In this document: piece by piece, positions 33,040 to 45,800 of the stretch
Numbering within the stretch: position 1 is the stretch's first letter
Layout: the number at the start of each line of letters is the position of its first letter
NCBI RefSeq assembly: GCF_005239225.2
Contig: NC_133296.1
Span: 5,518,001 to 5,582,000, forward strand
DNA length: 64,000 nt
Reading direction: 5' to 3'
From: Populus alba
Taxonomy: Eukaryota > Streptophyta > Magnoliopsida > Malpighiales > Salicaceae
The notes under the pieces: generated by a model
What the model saw: the letters and a program-made list of their open reading frames with translations, nothing else
Databases searched by the model: none
What the model was told of the DNA's origin: nothing
Program-made: the position numbers and the translations under genes

Positions 33040-33545
33040 TGGTTGGGCTAAACTGAGATTCCTTTCTCTATCCCTCTAACGAGAACCTAAAATATTATGT
33101 GTGTGTGGTTAGGATAGACTGAGATTGCGGGGCATGTTGCCAATCCTCTAACCAGAACCAAAATCCTATGTGGTTAGGATAGACTGAGATTCCTTTCGCC
33201 GAATCCCCCTCTAACCAGAACCAAAATCCTATGTGTGGTTAGGATAGACTGAGATTCCTTTCACCAATCCTCTCTAACCAGAACCAAAATCCTATGTGGT
33301 TAGGATAGACTGAGATTCCTTTCACCAATCCCTTCTAACCAGAAACAAAATCCTATGTGTGGTTAAGATAGACTGAGATTTCTTCTGCCAATCCCCTCTA
33401 ACCAGAACTAAAATCCTGGTGTGGTTAGGATAGACTGAGATTCTTCCGCCAATCCCCTCTAACCAGAACCAAAACTCCGGCGTGGTTAGGATAGACTGAG
33501 ATTCCTGTCACCAATCCCCTCTAACCAGAACCAAATCCTATGTGT
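33040..33545 (-). repeat. ~65-bp tandem repeat, about 8 units
   Basis: Repeated units contain GGTTAGGATAGACTGAGATT and CCAATCCCCTCTAACCAGAA with small indels. A single related unit occurs in element A (about 8630-8700) in the opposite orientation relative to this window, that is, the same orientation relative to each element. Confidence 0.9.
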
Positions 33546-34925
33546 TCAAACCCTTGTTTTTTTTTTACGTGGAAAAGATGGTTTATTTTCACGGGGCCTT
33601 CCTTACCTCGACACTGTCCCACGCACTTCACACTTTTACCTTGGTCTATTTTCGTGAGCGACCTGCCCACACATACTTAAAATGGCCTATTTTCAGGAGC
33701 GACCAGCCCAGGACGCTATGACACTAGTCTATTTTACAAATGGGCGACCTGCCCAAAAACATAATAAGTAAAAGAGTAGGGTCTCATTGTAAAGGTGACC
33801 TACCCAGGTGAGGAATGGTCTCATGTAATGGCGTGACCTACCAAAATAAAAACTAAATGGAGAAGCCCACTTGTGATGGCGCAGGGCTTAAAGGGAAAAA
33901 CTCGAAAAGAAGGTAAGGTTAGAAAAATGCACTACCCAAGAGGTTTAGAGGGCTCAAATGCGCACCAAAAAGAAGTAGGTTAGAAAACGCACACCAAAGA
34001 GTGGAGGGCTCAAAGGCGCACACGTATATTAATATTCATGTGCACCAAGGATAATTAATTAAAATTTCATTTTGGTTATGTGAAAAGGCATTGACGAAGC
34101 GATCTCAGTTTTAACCTAACTGCCAAAAGGATTTTGGTTCCTGTTGAGGGATCGGCGAAGGGATCTCAGCTTCAGCTAAACCACACAGATTTGCTTGGTT
34201 AAAGGGGAATCGGCGTAAGGCTCTCAGTTTACCCTAGCACGAGAGACTTTGGTTATGCGTTAAGAGGGGATCAGTGAAAGGATCTTAGTTCACCTAACTG
34301 CAAAGGATTTTGTTCTAGTTGAAGGGACGACGAAGGATCTAGTCAGCTAACCCACACAGATTTTGTTATGGACAGGGGATCGCGGCGCACATGAAAAGAG
34401 GTTAGGCGTTAGAAAAATGCATGACCCAAGAGGTGAGGGCCAAAGGCACACTCGAAAAGATGGGTAGGTGAAAAAAACACTACCCAAATGGTGAGGCCTC
34501 TCAAGGCGCACTCAATAAGAGGCTAGGGTTAGAAAACGCACTACCAAAGGAGTTGAGGGCTCAAAGGCACATTCAAAATGGAAGGTGAGGGCTCAAAAGG
34601 AGTAGGTTAGAAAAACGCACCACCAAAAGGATGAGGCTCCAAAAGCGCACTTAAAATGGAGTGATGGCTCAAAATGCACTCAAAAGGAGTAGGGTTACGA
34701 AACGCACTACCAAAGGATGAGGCTCAAAGGCGCACTCAAAAGGAGGTGAGGGCTCAAAAGGCGCAACAAAAAAAGAGGGTAGGGTTAGAAAACGCACTAC
34801 CTAAGGGATTGAGGGCTCAAAGGCGCGCTAAAATCGAGGCGAGGGGCTAAAAAGCGCACGCCAAAATGAGGTAGGGTTAGAAAACGCCCCAATCCCAAAA
34901 GAGGATGAGTCTCAAAGGTGCCACA
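33546..34925. repeat. Mixed degenerate arrays in element D
   Basis: In order: ~41-bp units like those at 41100 (33560-33750), ~52-bp units like those at 42255 (33770-33860), inverted 90-bp minisatellite units (33870-34080 and 34390-34925), and between them plus-oriented units of the ATCTCAGTTT type (34080-34390). All are strongly diverged. No gene is present. Confidence 0.7.
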
Positions 34926-35600
34926 AAAAGTACAATATTTGGTTAGGATAGATGAATCCTTTCGCCAATCCCCTCTAACCAGAACCCTTTTAGTTTTGGG
35001 TGAGGATATGTGAAAGTAAAATTGATTTTTTTTACAATGAAATGTTTCAAGCAAAATTTTTGAACTTTCCAAGGTTATTCCAATCACAAAATTTTTGCTA
35101 TTAAAACAATGATTTTTTTTTATGAAAAATACAATATGATTTTTAGCTTGAACACATTGGCTATATGCACAAAAAAACATTTTTTTCTCTTTTCAAATTG
35201 TTTTGTATTTTGGAAGCTTTTGACAAAAAAAACACCGGTCAGTATTTTAATATCAAAGAATTTTGTATTTTTAACCAACATTAAAAAATACTGTTTGATA
35301 TTAATAAAATGACATAAGAAAAAATACGTGGGACAGCTTGTAAAATAAAAAAGAATAAAAAAACTAGGTCGGATCCGGACCTAACCATCCCTGGGCTTCT
35401 TGGGCTTGACCCGGCTTCACTATACTATGGGTTGGGGTTTCCTAGCCCATAATAAGAAGGGGCTGGTTACGTGGAGTAGCACAGTAACCAGCAAAAAATA
35501 TAATTATAGTTACTATGCGTACGAGTAACAGTGCTCATAGTAAAGTTACTGTAGCATAGTAACGAAATATTAATAGCTATTACAGTGTGGAGAGAACTCG
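34926..35600 (-). repeat. Internal and LTR fragments of element D
   Basis: 34985-35100 matches the complement of element A 5040-5155. 35100-35590 matches the LTR section represented at 18830-19290 in the solo LTR, including the cluster of GTTACTGTG words near 35465-35590. It ends without an LTR terminus. Confidence 0.6.
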
Positions 35601-37740
35601 TGTGGCAATCTACAGGTTTTATTAGAAAGCTTTATTACAAAGTAAGATTAGAACCAGCTCATATTAAAAAAAATAACATCGACAAAGATAATTTCTAGAA
35701 ACAAAACTAAAAAAAAAAAACACACCAACACGAAAACTGGAAAAAAAACCATGTAGAAAAATACTGTATCAATCCATAAGTTTTGGTGAGAAATTTTACA
35801 TGTATCCTACACATTAGCCTTGCTCGTACTTTACTTGGTAATTTTAATCTCTAACCATTAATATTACAAAAATTTAGAAAAAAAAACATTAAAAAAACAA
35901 AAAACCAAAACAGTGAAAAAAAAACATTGTGTAAGCAAATCCACAGTACATTTTTTTTTTTTTTTTCTGATGAAATTTAAATTAACCAAAGATAATTTCG
36001 GGGGGGGCGAAAAAAAAGGAAACAGAGAAAAAAGTGCAAAAAAAAAAAGTAATAAAACAAAAGGAAATGCACTGCTGATTAGTAAATCTCCCACACCCTT
36101 TAGCTTTATATTAACTATATATATAAAAGTTGCCACTCTATTTTTAGAGTAAACTAAATAATAATTGTTATTTTTAGAGATTTGATGGGTAAGGTCGGTG
36201 ATAATTTAACTAAAAATCTTTATATAAAATAATATTAATGCTTGTATTATCTATTAAGCAATGTCTAGAATAATGTCCATTGATTAATTTATTTATCTAT
36301 ATTAAACATTGTATGTCGCCAAAAATACTTTTTAAATGGCATATATTTATGATTAAAGTTTCATTATTATAGGAAATTGTATTATCCTTTTAACAATCTT
36401 TTTTGCGATAATGCCAAATGGGGTGTATATTTATTCTTAGCCAATCATTAAATATTAAATCCTTAACCAAAGACTTCAATAATTATTTATTTTAAAGGTG
36501 GGTAAAAAATATATTTTTACCAATTGATTTATTATTATTTGTTCAAATTTTATGGATAAAAAACCAATGATAATTATTTCTCCTATGTAGACCCTTGAAT
36601 AATAAAAACCTTAATCAAATATTTATGATTTGAAATATTTTGTTTTTTCAAGGTAGTTTTGATTGACTTCTAAGAATAAAATTCGGCAGAAAAGTATTTA
36701 TCCCTTATCAAACGTAACTGAAAATTATGATTTAAAAAATTTTATTTCTAACTATATAAATTATAAATAATGATGATGATGATGATGATGATGGATGATG
36801 ATGAGAGGAGGAGGAGGGGAGGAGGAGGACTTTGAGATGTAAGGATTAATGTGAGGATTAATCAAAGATAAAAGCAAATGTCAAGATTAGAGGATCCACT
36901 AATAGTATTAGAAAGAAGTATAGTATAAACTCTTTTTATTAATTAATTGAAATCACACACAAATGAGGTTCTAACTCGGGAGATTTATCCTTAATAGTTC
37001 ATTATAAAGTTTTTAGCATGATCATATTAATTATTCTTATTTAAGTAACATCAAAACTTTTAAATATTGTCAGGGAATTCATGACTGCTAACTTATGTTG
37101 ACAAACAAATCAAGTTCCTTTCATAGCACAGGTGTAGGTTTATATACCATACGGTTGGCTATGAAAGTGACAAGTATTTTGTGTACCAAGTGTTATACAA
37201 CATAAATCTAGATTAACCATTTAACAAGCAAGGTATTTAAGAATTAATAAGATAAAAAGATAAGACATGTTAATAACAAAGTTTATGGATATAAACATTG
37301 AATCCATGTTGAGTTTATATTAACATATTCTAACACCATTAGTGAAACCTTTTTACCTTGATATAATAAAAACGCAACATGGACTTCAATAAAAACGGTA
37401 GGCCTATGCCTTACCGAACCTCTGTCCAAACAATTGAGGTCATTTGGACCATCTAGAACTTGAGATATAACCCAATTACCGAGTAGTGTTCCAGTTTGGA
37501 CTACACCAACATCTCTTTTCTAAGTTTGGCCCTCTCTTTGTCCTTTCAATTCAGTACTAAAACTCATCAATCAATCATTTATTTATGTGATAGGCCTGCA
37601 TTTAAGATGAACATTTACCATAAATTAAAAAGGTATCTTATATTATTAGAATGTTATTATAAAACATGCTTTAGTTAAGGAGTCTATGATACTTCAGTGC
37701 AAAATGATGATATAAAACCTTGATAAAAAAGCACTTTATA
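35601..37740. other. AT-rich intergenic DNA with a GAT/GAG microsatellite
   Basis: 35650-36010 looks like the right half of the tandem repeat seen at 30220-30779. At 36766-36830 there is a short microsatellite of GAT repeats passing into GAG repeats. No coding region can be supported. Confidence 0.5.
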
Positions 37741-38530
37741 GTACTAATCAAGAAGCAGTGGAAGCTGTCCGTGATTTGGTCTGGAGCTATAGACCGGTTG
37801 CCTCTTGTGTTGAACTAGTTGGAGGGTGCCCCAATCACCATTGAGGGCCCCTGCTGCAACCAGAACTTGCCAAACAGTCTGTGCATTGCACATCAAAAGA
37901 GCAACGGTGGCAGGTGTGTGGGTGTGGGCAATAGAGGTGCATGTATGGCCCAGCCAAAATTTGTGAATTTAAATTCATGCATGAGAAGATGAATGTCAAG
38001 ATTCACGTACAATAAAGGTTCGGCCTTGGTAATAAGGCTTGTTACTAAGTCTTCTTTAAACTCTCCCTAAAGACCATTGAAAACACATATAAGTTGAAAT
38101 CAGCGCTTAATCGAAAGCGGCTAGCGGCCAGTATTGACTAACTCATTAAACGAAACCCTTAGCTTTTTGCATAAATTGAGTTACGATTCATTACCTATCA
38201 AAGATCCTGAAGAGAGCCATGAAAGTTGCATATGATACGAGAGTACGTTAGGCAGCAAAAGAGAGTTGGCGCCAATAACAGTTGCAAAACTTCCATGTAG
38301 ATAGGGAGGAAATGGAGAGCACTCATAATAAGTTGGTCCTGTACTTTCCAGCAAACAAAGAGAGCGGATTTGTACCTGAAAAAGCAGGCGTACCATTGCA
38401 AGGAAGAGCATATTGGAGATGACATGCTGTTGGACCATCAACAAAAGCCAAAAACCCATGACTGAGGAGACTATTGACAATATAGACTTCCTTATTAATA
38501 AACAAGCTTTTTAAGAACATCACAACTTCA
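37741..38530 (-). pseudogene. Copia gag relic of the C2 family
   Basis: The minus strand follows the gag of the element at 57321-58259 over several hundred bases. The region 37790-38080 matches 57290-57590, including TTCGGCCTTGGTAATAAGGC. The frame at 38181-38480 contains YECSPFPPYLHGSFATVIGA, in line with the gag segment around LSALLSSLSMEVLHLVVG. Frame changes and small deletions are frequent. No LTR or pol is attached. Confidence 0.75.
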
Positions 38531-38539
38531 TAATCACTT

Positions 38540-38800
38540 GCGCTTACTTGTTGATGAACCTAAAGATTTATGAATTACCTGAAAATGGCCATTAGGTGAT
38601 GAGGAGTAGATATGGGTGAAGGAAAAGAAGCAAAGATCACCTACTCTTTAATTAAGAAGTGATTGGATTCATCATTGAAATACTTCTCTAGCTAATTTAG
38701 ACATTAGTACTCCAACATAAATGAAAAGATTATTGATCTCTGGGGAATTCTTAGTTGAACATTCTACGTCTACATTAATTAGTAAGTAGCTGCAATATTT
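38540..38800. repeat. Third, diverged copy of the BBE 3' flank
   Basis: Matches 12740-12990 with many changes: GATGAACCTAAAG, CCATTAGGTGATGAGGAGTA and the final CTACATTAATTAGTAA appear in the same order and spacing. No BBE coding sequence follows; the match stops at about 38800. Confidence 0.7.
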
Positions 38801-38859
38801 TTCATTGGATTAATTAATCCTTACCTATAACTTTGGAATTTAAAATTGCGTTTACTTTC

Positions 38860-39330
38860 AACATCCCCTTTTAATCTTGATTTCTTTATAACTCCTTCAC
38901 ATCTCTCATTTGATAAAAACATCATATTTGAGTGGCTTGGTGAATATGTTTACGACTTCTTTGTGTCTACCAATACATACTTGACTTTAACTTCCTTGTT
39001 CCCAATACAATCTCATAAATAATAAATCTCTTGTATCAATATGTTTTCTTATATCATGAAATACTGGATTCTTTGCTAATGGAATGGATGATGAGTTGTC
39101 CATTATATATATTTCGATAAACTTTTCTTGTGGCATTTGCAATTCCTTTAATAATCATCTTATACATATGAAATGACAAACCACCATGATGTAGTAGCTA
39201 TAATTTAGCTTCACATGTTGACCCCAAAGTAACTATAGATTACTTCTTTGAACTCCATGTGAATATTGTCTCTCATATATATATAAAACTCGGAGTGCTC
39301 TTTCTATCATTCCATATCTCCATCATAAAT
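38860..39330 (-). pseudogene. 3' end of copia element C3 (RNase H), left of the nested element B
   Basis: On the minus strand, frame fragments read DRKST, FTWSSKK, SIVTL, IPLAKNPVFHD and NIFTKPLKYD, the conserved end of copia RNase H. Stops and frameshifts are frequent. At 39330 the sequence is interrupted by element B and resumes at 50073, where the preceding residues (NLVGYNDSN-like) are found. Confidence 0.85.
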
Positions 39331-41018
39331 TGTCGCACGTCGAAAAATCCACGCGCCACGCATCGGCTGGCGATTTTTCTCTCGTATGTTGTTGCGTTTC
39401 GTTGTGTGAATTCCGGTTCGTTGGAGTCGCCACCCTATAATTAATTGCAGGCTACTAGAAAACCCAATGTACTGGCTTGCTCAGAGATTCGCGGGTAAGG
39501 GACTGGTTGTGGTTAGGGAAGGGTATTAGACCCCTAACGCACCCTACCTGAGGTAAGCTGCTTCGCGAATTTGATGCGTTTAAAGAAGTTTTAATAATTG
39601 TCTTTTCATCAGAAATTAGAAATCATCACTTACGTATAAGTTAAATTCTTAACCGTGATCCGATCAAAATATTAAATTCTTCTTTAATATATTTGCAATT
39701 TTATCATTAAAAATATAATACAAATAAATAAAACAAAATACAAACACCCACATCCATTTCTACTATATTTTTTGTTTCTTCTTTCTTTTTTTCTTTTCCT
39801 TTACATCCACAATACAAATACGTTATAGAATACAAATTCAAAATCAAACAAATAAATAAAAATTACATTAATTAATTTTTTTAAAAAAACAAAATAGTCC
39901 CTGAAACTCCAGAAATTGCATTGAAGACCTTCTGACGCCGCGAGCAGCACTAGCGGCGCGTCTCCCCACGCGTCGCCGCACCACTGGCGGCGCGTGGGTT
40001 CACGTACGCCGAAAGAAAAACCAGCAACAGGGGCTGCGATCGACTTCTTCTCAGTCTCCCAACGCCAGCGGTGACCTGCCAGAACAAGAAAGGAACAACA
40101 CAGTAGTCGATTTTAAGTTTTTCTTAGTTTTTCAGATCTGTTTTTATTCTCTCTTCGCTGTTTCGCGGTCTGCTTCCCTCTCCCTCTCTGTCTCGTCGAC
40201 CACATTAGTCTTCTTCTCCTTAGTTTCGCGGTGTAGACGGCGCGCTGGAGGCGATCTGGTTGCTGAGATGAGTATGTTAGTGGAGACCTGTGAGGGCCGA
40301 GGGGCTGTGGTTGCGTTTCGATTGTGAGGCAAGATCGAGAAGAGAAAAAAAAAAGTTATGGCCGAGTTTGTGTGGTCTGTGTGAGGGAAAAGTTGGAATC
40401 GAGAGTGGGGAGAGTGTTGATGGCTGTCTTGGAAAAAATGTCTCCGGCTGGTTACAGGAAGAAGAAACCAACTTCAAGGGAGGGCGCCGCCGGCTGGTTT
40501 GTATCTGTCAATGGGAGTGGGCAGGGCGGCTGGCTTTCGGAGACCAAAAACAATATCTAAGGGTGGCTGTTTGGGTTTAGATAGGTTAGGCGTTCCCGTT
40601 TTTTTTGTCAAAATTACCCCCTTTACAAAAATGACCCCCCCTTGAATGTAGTTGAGGAAAACCAGTATTTTGTAGGCAAAATGTTGTGTAGGTTTTTTCA
40701 ACTTAGGTCCCTCAACTTCTTCTTTTTTTTTATTGTAAATTTTGATTTTTCTTATTTTTTTGTATTTTTGAAAACGAGCAATACCAACGTCGACTCAATG
40801 AGGTAAATCAATGATTTTAAAACTGCACGCGTGAAAAAGACTCGAACGCGTTTGAAAATCTTTTAAAAATTTAAATTCTTTTTAGACGACGTTGAAAAAT
40901 GCTAGAAATGACGAGAATATATTAAAAACATATTTTTTTGGATTTCATTGTTTTTCTCTATTTTTGGAATTTTTTTTGAAAATATATCAAAAACATGGTC
41001 AAAAAATTGCGGGTAGCA
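39331..41018 (-). repeat. 3' LTR of element B
   Basis: 1688 bases matching 48441-50072 throughout, with many one- to three-base indels. It contains the U5 core near 39420-39560, a GCGGCG-rich stretch near 39935-40005, and a region with overlapping open frames (40144-40580) that is also open in the other LTR but lacks any domain. Its U5 hairpin is damaged (CCTATAA/TACTAGA) while the decamer (39423-39432) is intact. Confidence 0.9.
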
Positions 41019-41100
41019 ACAGTTGCCCCTCTTTATAATGCTTACGAAGCAAACTCCTCAAAATTTGGCATAGTAAGCTTTGAAAGAAAACAAAAGGAAA
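41019..41100 (-). promoter_or_regulatory. Polypurine tract and 3' end of element B interior
   Basis: The minus strand reads AAAGAGGGGCAACTGT directly before the LTR start at 41018. The adjoining bases (TTCGTAAGCATTATAAAGAG) match the same place in elements A (about 8790-8805) and D (about 32905-32925). Confidence 0.75.
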
Positions 41101-41810
41101 ATGATTTCATTATCTTGGGGCGACCTGCCCATACACTCACACTGATCTATTTTCATTGGCGACCTGCCCACCCATACTCACTCTGGTCTATTTTTCACTG
41201 CGACCTGCCCACACATACTCACTCTGGGTCTATTTTCACGGCTGTGACCGACCCACACTCTCACTCTGGTCTATTTTCACGGGCGACCTGCCCCCACCAT
41301 ACTCACTCTGGTCTATTTTCACGGGCGACCTGCCCACACATACTCACTGCTGGTCTTATTTTCATGGGCGACCGGCCCACACTCTCACATTGGTCTATTT
41401 TCACGGGCGACCTGCCCACCCCCCCATACTCGCTCTGGTCTATTTTCACTGGCGACCTGCCCACACATACTCACTCTGGTCTATTTTCGCACGGGTGACC
41501 GCCCCCACACTCTCACTCTGGTCTATTTTCACGGGCGACTGCCCACCCATACTCACTCTGGTCTATTTTCACTGCGGCGACCTGCCACACATACTCACTC
41601 TTGGTCTATTTTCAATGGGCGGGAGCCGGCCCACACTCTCACATTGGTCTATTTTTCACGGGCGACCTGCCCCACCCATACTCACTCTGGTCTATTTTCA
41701 TGGGCGACCTACCCACACATACTCACTCATGGTCTAGTTTTCGATGGGCGGACCGGCCCACACTCTCACATTGGTCTATTTTTCACGGGCGACCTGCCCT
41801 TTTAATTGGG
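41101..41810 (-). repeat. ~41-bp tandem repeat, about 16 units
   Basis: Units of the form CGACCTGCCCACACATACTC plus ACTCTGGTCTATTTTCACGGG alternate with a variant CCGGCCCACACTCTCACATT. Open frames of up to 193 codons over this array are repeat artefacts. Confidence 0.9.
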
Positions 41811-42254
41811 TTTACCTGAGATCCCATCTGGCATCTAACTGGAACGAAAAAATATTGTGTAACTCGGTTAATCTAAAATCCCATTTGGCGATTCCTTGTT
41901 AACCAAAGCTACATGAGATCCCATCTGGCGATCTCATGGCGATTGGAACGAAATATGCATAACTCGGTTACCTTAAAATCCCATCTGGCGATTCCCTTTA
42001 ACCAAAGCTTACATGAGATCCCATCCGGCGACCTCATTCAACTGGAACGAAAAATATGTGTGGCTCGGTTAACCTGACAATCCCATCTGGCGATTCCCTT
42101 TAACCAAAGCTACATGAGATCCCATCTGGCGCGACCTCATTCAACTGGAACTAAACTCTGTGTACCTCGGTTAACCTAAAATCCCATCTGGCAATTCCCT
42201 TTAACCCAAAGCTAACATGAGATCCCATCTGGCGACCTCATTTAACCAAAACAA
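41811..42254 (-). repeat. ~95-bp tandem repeat, 4-5 units
   Basis: Units contain two related halves with CCCATCTGGCGA, one followed by TTCCCTTTAACCAAAGC, the other by CCTCATTCAACTGGAACGAA. They resemble the ~65-bp module of elements A and D (TTAAAGGGGAT...ATCTCAG) on the opposite strand. Confidence 0.85.
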
Positions 42255-42830
42255 AAGAAATGTGTAAAACGGTCTCAATTGTAATGGCGTGACCTACCCG
42301 GGTGGAAAAAGAACATAAAAAAAACGGTCTCATTCTGATGGGTGACCTACACCAGATGGAAAGAATATGAAAAGCGGTCTCGTTGTGATGGCGACCCTAC
42401 CAAGGTAGAAAGAATGTGAAGTGCGGTCTCATTGTAATGGGTGACCTACCCAAAAAATGGAAAAAATATGAAGTGTGGTCTCATTGTAATGGGTGACATA
42501 CCCAGATGAAAAAATATGATGAAGTCAGTCTCATTGTCATGGGTGACCTACCCGGATGGAAAAAAAAAAAATATGAAAAAGCAGTCTCGTTTGTGATGGG
42601 TGTGACCTACCCAAATAGAAAGAATGTTGAAGTGCGGTCTCATTGTAATGGGTGACCTACCCAAAATGCGAAAAAATATGAAGTGGGGTCTCCATTGTAA
42701 TGGGTGACCTACCCAGATGGAAAAAAATATGATGAAGTGCGGTCTCATTGTCATGGGTGACCTACCCGTGTGGAAAAAATGTGAAAAACGGTCCTTATTA
42801 TGATGGGCGACCTACCCAGATGGAAGAATG
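42255..42830 (-). repeat. ~52-bp tandem repeat, about 11 units
   Basis: Units of the form CGGTCTCATTGTAATGGGTG ACCTACCCAGATGGAAAAAA TATGAAGTG with small changes. One related unit is present in element A near 8565-8600. Confidence 0.9.
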
Positions 42831-45800
42831 TGATATGACAAGTATGAAAATAGGACTTACCTGGCAAAGCCCTGAGGGGATGACAGAAGAAGGCTGGAAA
42901 ACTTGGTGCTTCCTGATAATTCCCGATCATAGGGTTTTGGAAAATCGGTATTTCCTTGACTGCAAGGGTTGAAAACTCGAGGCTTCCCGATTGCAAGGTT
43001 GATCTATTCATTTCTCTGGATTTTCCTAATGTAGGGTTCATCCCATCGTCCATTTTATTCCAATGATCAAAACCGATTCTTTATTATCATCACCACAATG
43101 CTTCTTTATTTTTCCACCATCTTGCTGGACCTCATTAAGGTATTTTCCTGTAACAATTCAAAAATATGTGCAAATGGTTTTTTTTTTTTTTTTTTTTTTT
43201 TGAGGTTAGATGATATGCATGCATCCCTTACCTGATTTGAAAATATAGGTCCCCCCCCTCTTTGATGCTGGTGGGTCCATCGTGATAGGGTTCCCTTTTT
43301 GCCATTCCAAAGCTTATCTTTTTTCTGATGCATTGGCTCATTCATGTGCTGGCCATTATTCAGCTGTAAATACATGCATATCTTAGGATTGTCTCGACAA
43401 TTACTGCTTCTCGCTGTTCATCAAGCTGACAATGCCCCCAAGTGTGCGGTGTTGCTTGATTCATTATGAAGGATGTTCTCTCTTGGATTCTTCTGAGAAT
43501 TATCTTCTGATTGATCGTGTGATTATGCCAACACCCATCCAGGATTGTTAACCAGTCTGAAACTGCCTCCAGTCGAACAATACTTTTCAAGTATATGTTA
43601 TCACATCAACCTTCTCAAGAAAACTACCAAGTCATCCAAACATGGATCTCACAACTTGTAGTGAAAATAAAGCCTCATCGTGTATGCTCAATTGTTTCCT
43701 CAAAAAAGTTCTATTTTCACCCATCTAATCAGATCTCTTGAAAAGAAATGTATTGGCATCATCAATGATGTTTTATGTTATCACCTATTTTCATGCGTGA
43801 AGTGTGCATTTGAGCTCTCACAAGCAAATGGTCCCACAGTCAGTCTTGGTGGGTGCATCCTTCAACATTCATGCACATGCAACTATGTGATACATCGATC
43901 AAAAGTCATAACCATGTTTGAAGATGATAAACCAAGATGAAGATATGCAGAAAACATCCTTCTAGTTGCAGCGTTGCTCATCAATTGCTGCTGAAGTGCA
44001 CTAGATCGTGCGATTGTCTTTGAACAACATTGCCCCCAATATGATCTGTAGGTTCGTTCATCGGTTATACTCCAAGAAGGTTTTTCTTTGTCATTGTCAA
44101 TGCTAACATAACTTTGATGAACTTTGACGACTCATCATCAGATCCTTTTTTTGCCCCCAGCTGATCAGAATGTTGTTTGTTTTTCTTCTAAGGGTCCATT
44201 GTATTGCCCCCAGGTGGTCAACCTTTCAAGGAGTTTTAAAAGAGTTGATGTCATTTTCAATGCCCAGGATTCCCGCAAATTCAATGAGTGCTTTTTTGGG
44301 TTTGACAATCTTTCTTGTTCTAGGATCAAATCTCATACTTCAAAAGTCATGTCTATTCAAGTCTAATTATTGAAATGAAATCAGAGAGATATCAGTTTCT
44401 GAAAAGTATTTATGAAATTCAAGCTTCTTTGATCAAAGACCCAACACACGTCATCCAATGTAATCCTTCGATTGTCTTGTATTTTGAAAATAGAAATCGA
44501 CTCCTTGTAAAAATTAAAATGGTCTTTTCCATGGTTCTTTGTGTCCACTTTAAACTCTGATTTTGGGCTATATCTTTTGATGGTCTGTGATGAGGTGACA
44601 TTTTTATGAATTTCAAAAACAAGATGCTTAGCTTTATCAAGAAAGGTTGGTTTCTTTCCTTAGCATTTATTTTATCAACCATGCATAAAACTAGTAGCTT
44701 AATTCATGAAGTCACGACCACTTATGGAAAAAGCTCTTCAAAGTTTTCAAGAGCGCCAATTTATCAATTCAAATTGCTTGCTTGATTAAAAAGGACTTTT
44801 AAAAGCACGCTAATGCAGGGGGCTATGGTTCATGGCTATGAAAGAACGGGAATTTCAAAAGCTCAAAAGGTGTTTAGGTGTTTCAAAGACCTAGGCATCA
44901 ACATCAATTATCCATCAACTCGTTTTCTATGTTGTCTTTGTAGAGGAAACGACATATAACCTTATTAACCTCAAAGTGCAGACTTTTCTTAACATAAGTC
45001 ATAATGCAAATCCCCCTTTCCTTGATGAATAACCAACCTTAATCATTGATGACATCATAGGCGTTTATAATGGAATACCAAAAGTCACATTTATTAGCTT
45101 TAGTCTTTTTTTTCTGGTATTGACTTTTGTTGTGCCTTTTCTTTGATTGAAATTTCTTTTGCTCTTCCTAGACTTAATAGGCGTTCTCCTTACATTTTAT
45201 CTTTAACTTGTCTTTAAGTGAAGGCAAATTCAACTCATAGCCTTCCTTAAAAAATTTCCCATATACCCCTAGTCTATGTGTTTTCTTTTAGCTCTCTCTA
45301 AAACCATTCGACATTTTTTGTAAGCCTTCCCCTTTATCCATTAATTATATCAATGCCTTCAAAAATATCTCTCATTTGCCCCCCAGTGTAGGTGTGATCC
45401 AAGCCAGGGTTTTTTATGAAAAAAATTCTATCCAGCTCAAAATGGGACTTCAAGGGATATAATTTTTTAGAAAGTGAAGGGATATCAAAAGATGGCCTTT
45501 TCTCATTTCAGCTAAGGTCGGTTAGAACTGATAAATTTTGACCTGCGCATCAAGTATAATGATTTGGACTTGTAAGAATCATGATTCACGAGTCCATAAC
45601 TACCGAATCCACTACCTGTCATTATGCATACTGCTGCAACTTAGCTATTTATGATGTGTGGTTCAATTTTGTGTTGTGAGCTCAAAATTTGTTCAGTCAC
45701 CTCATGTCATTCAACAAGAATCGAGTCATTTTCTGTAATCAAAACACTTTTAAACTTCAGGATTGATTAACCCTTTATCGCATGTTGGAGTTTGATCAAA

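Larger units (their letters stand above)
30780..35600 (-). mobile_element. Element D: scrambled A-family LTR element
   Basis: On the minus strand an LTR ends at 32890 (TGTTTGTAAATCC), preceded by the purine tract (32892-32910). The LTR is interrupted: its U5 side is 30820-31320 and its hairpin/TATA side is 32160-32890. Between them, about 830 bases of the 90-bp minisatellite lie in the opposite orientation. The missing LTR section appears separately at about 35100-35590. Tandem arrays occupy 33040-34925 in mixed orientations. Inversion plus unequal exchange, or assembly error in repeats, could explain this. No coding sequence is present. Confidence 0.75.

Noticed and set aside
40144..40580. 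Gly/Trp/Arg-rich frames in the element B LTRs (also 49210-49646)
   Set aside because: They are in LTR leader sequence, differ in frame between the two LTRs and have no recognisable domain.
40995..41819. Pro/Thr/His-rich proteins of 167 and 193 residues
   Set aside because: They are translations of the ~41-bp tandem array.
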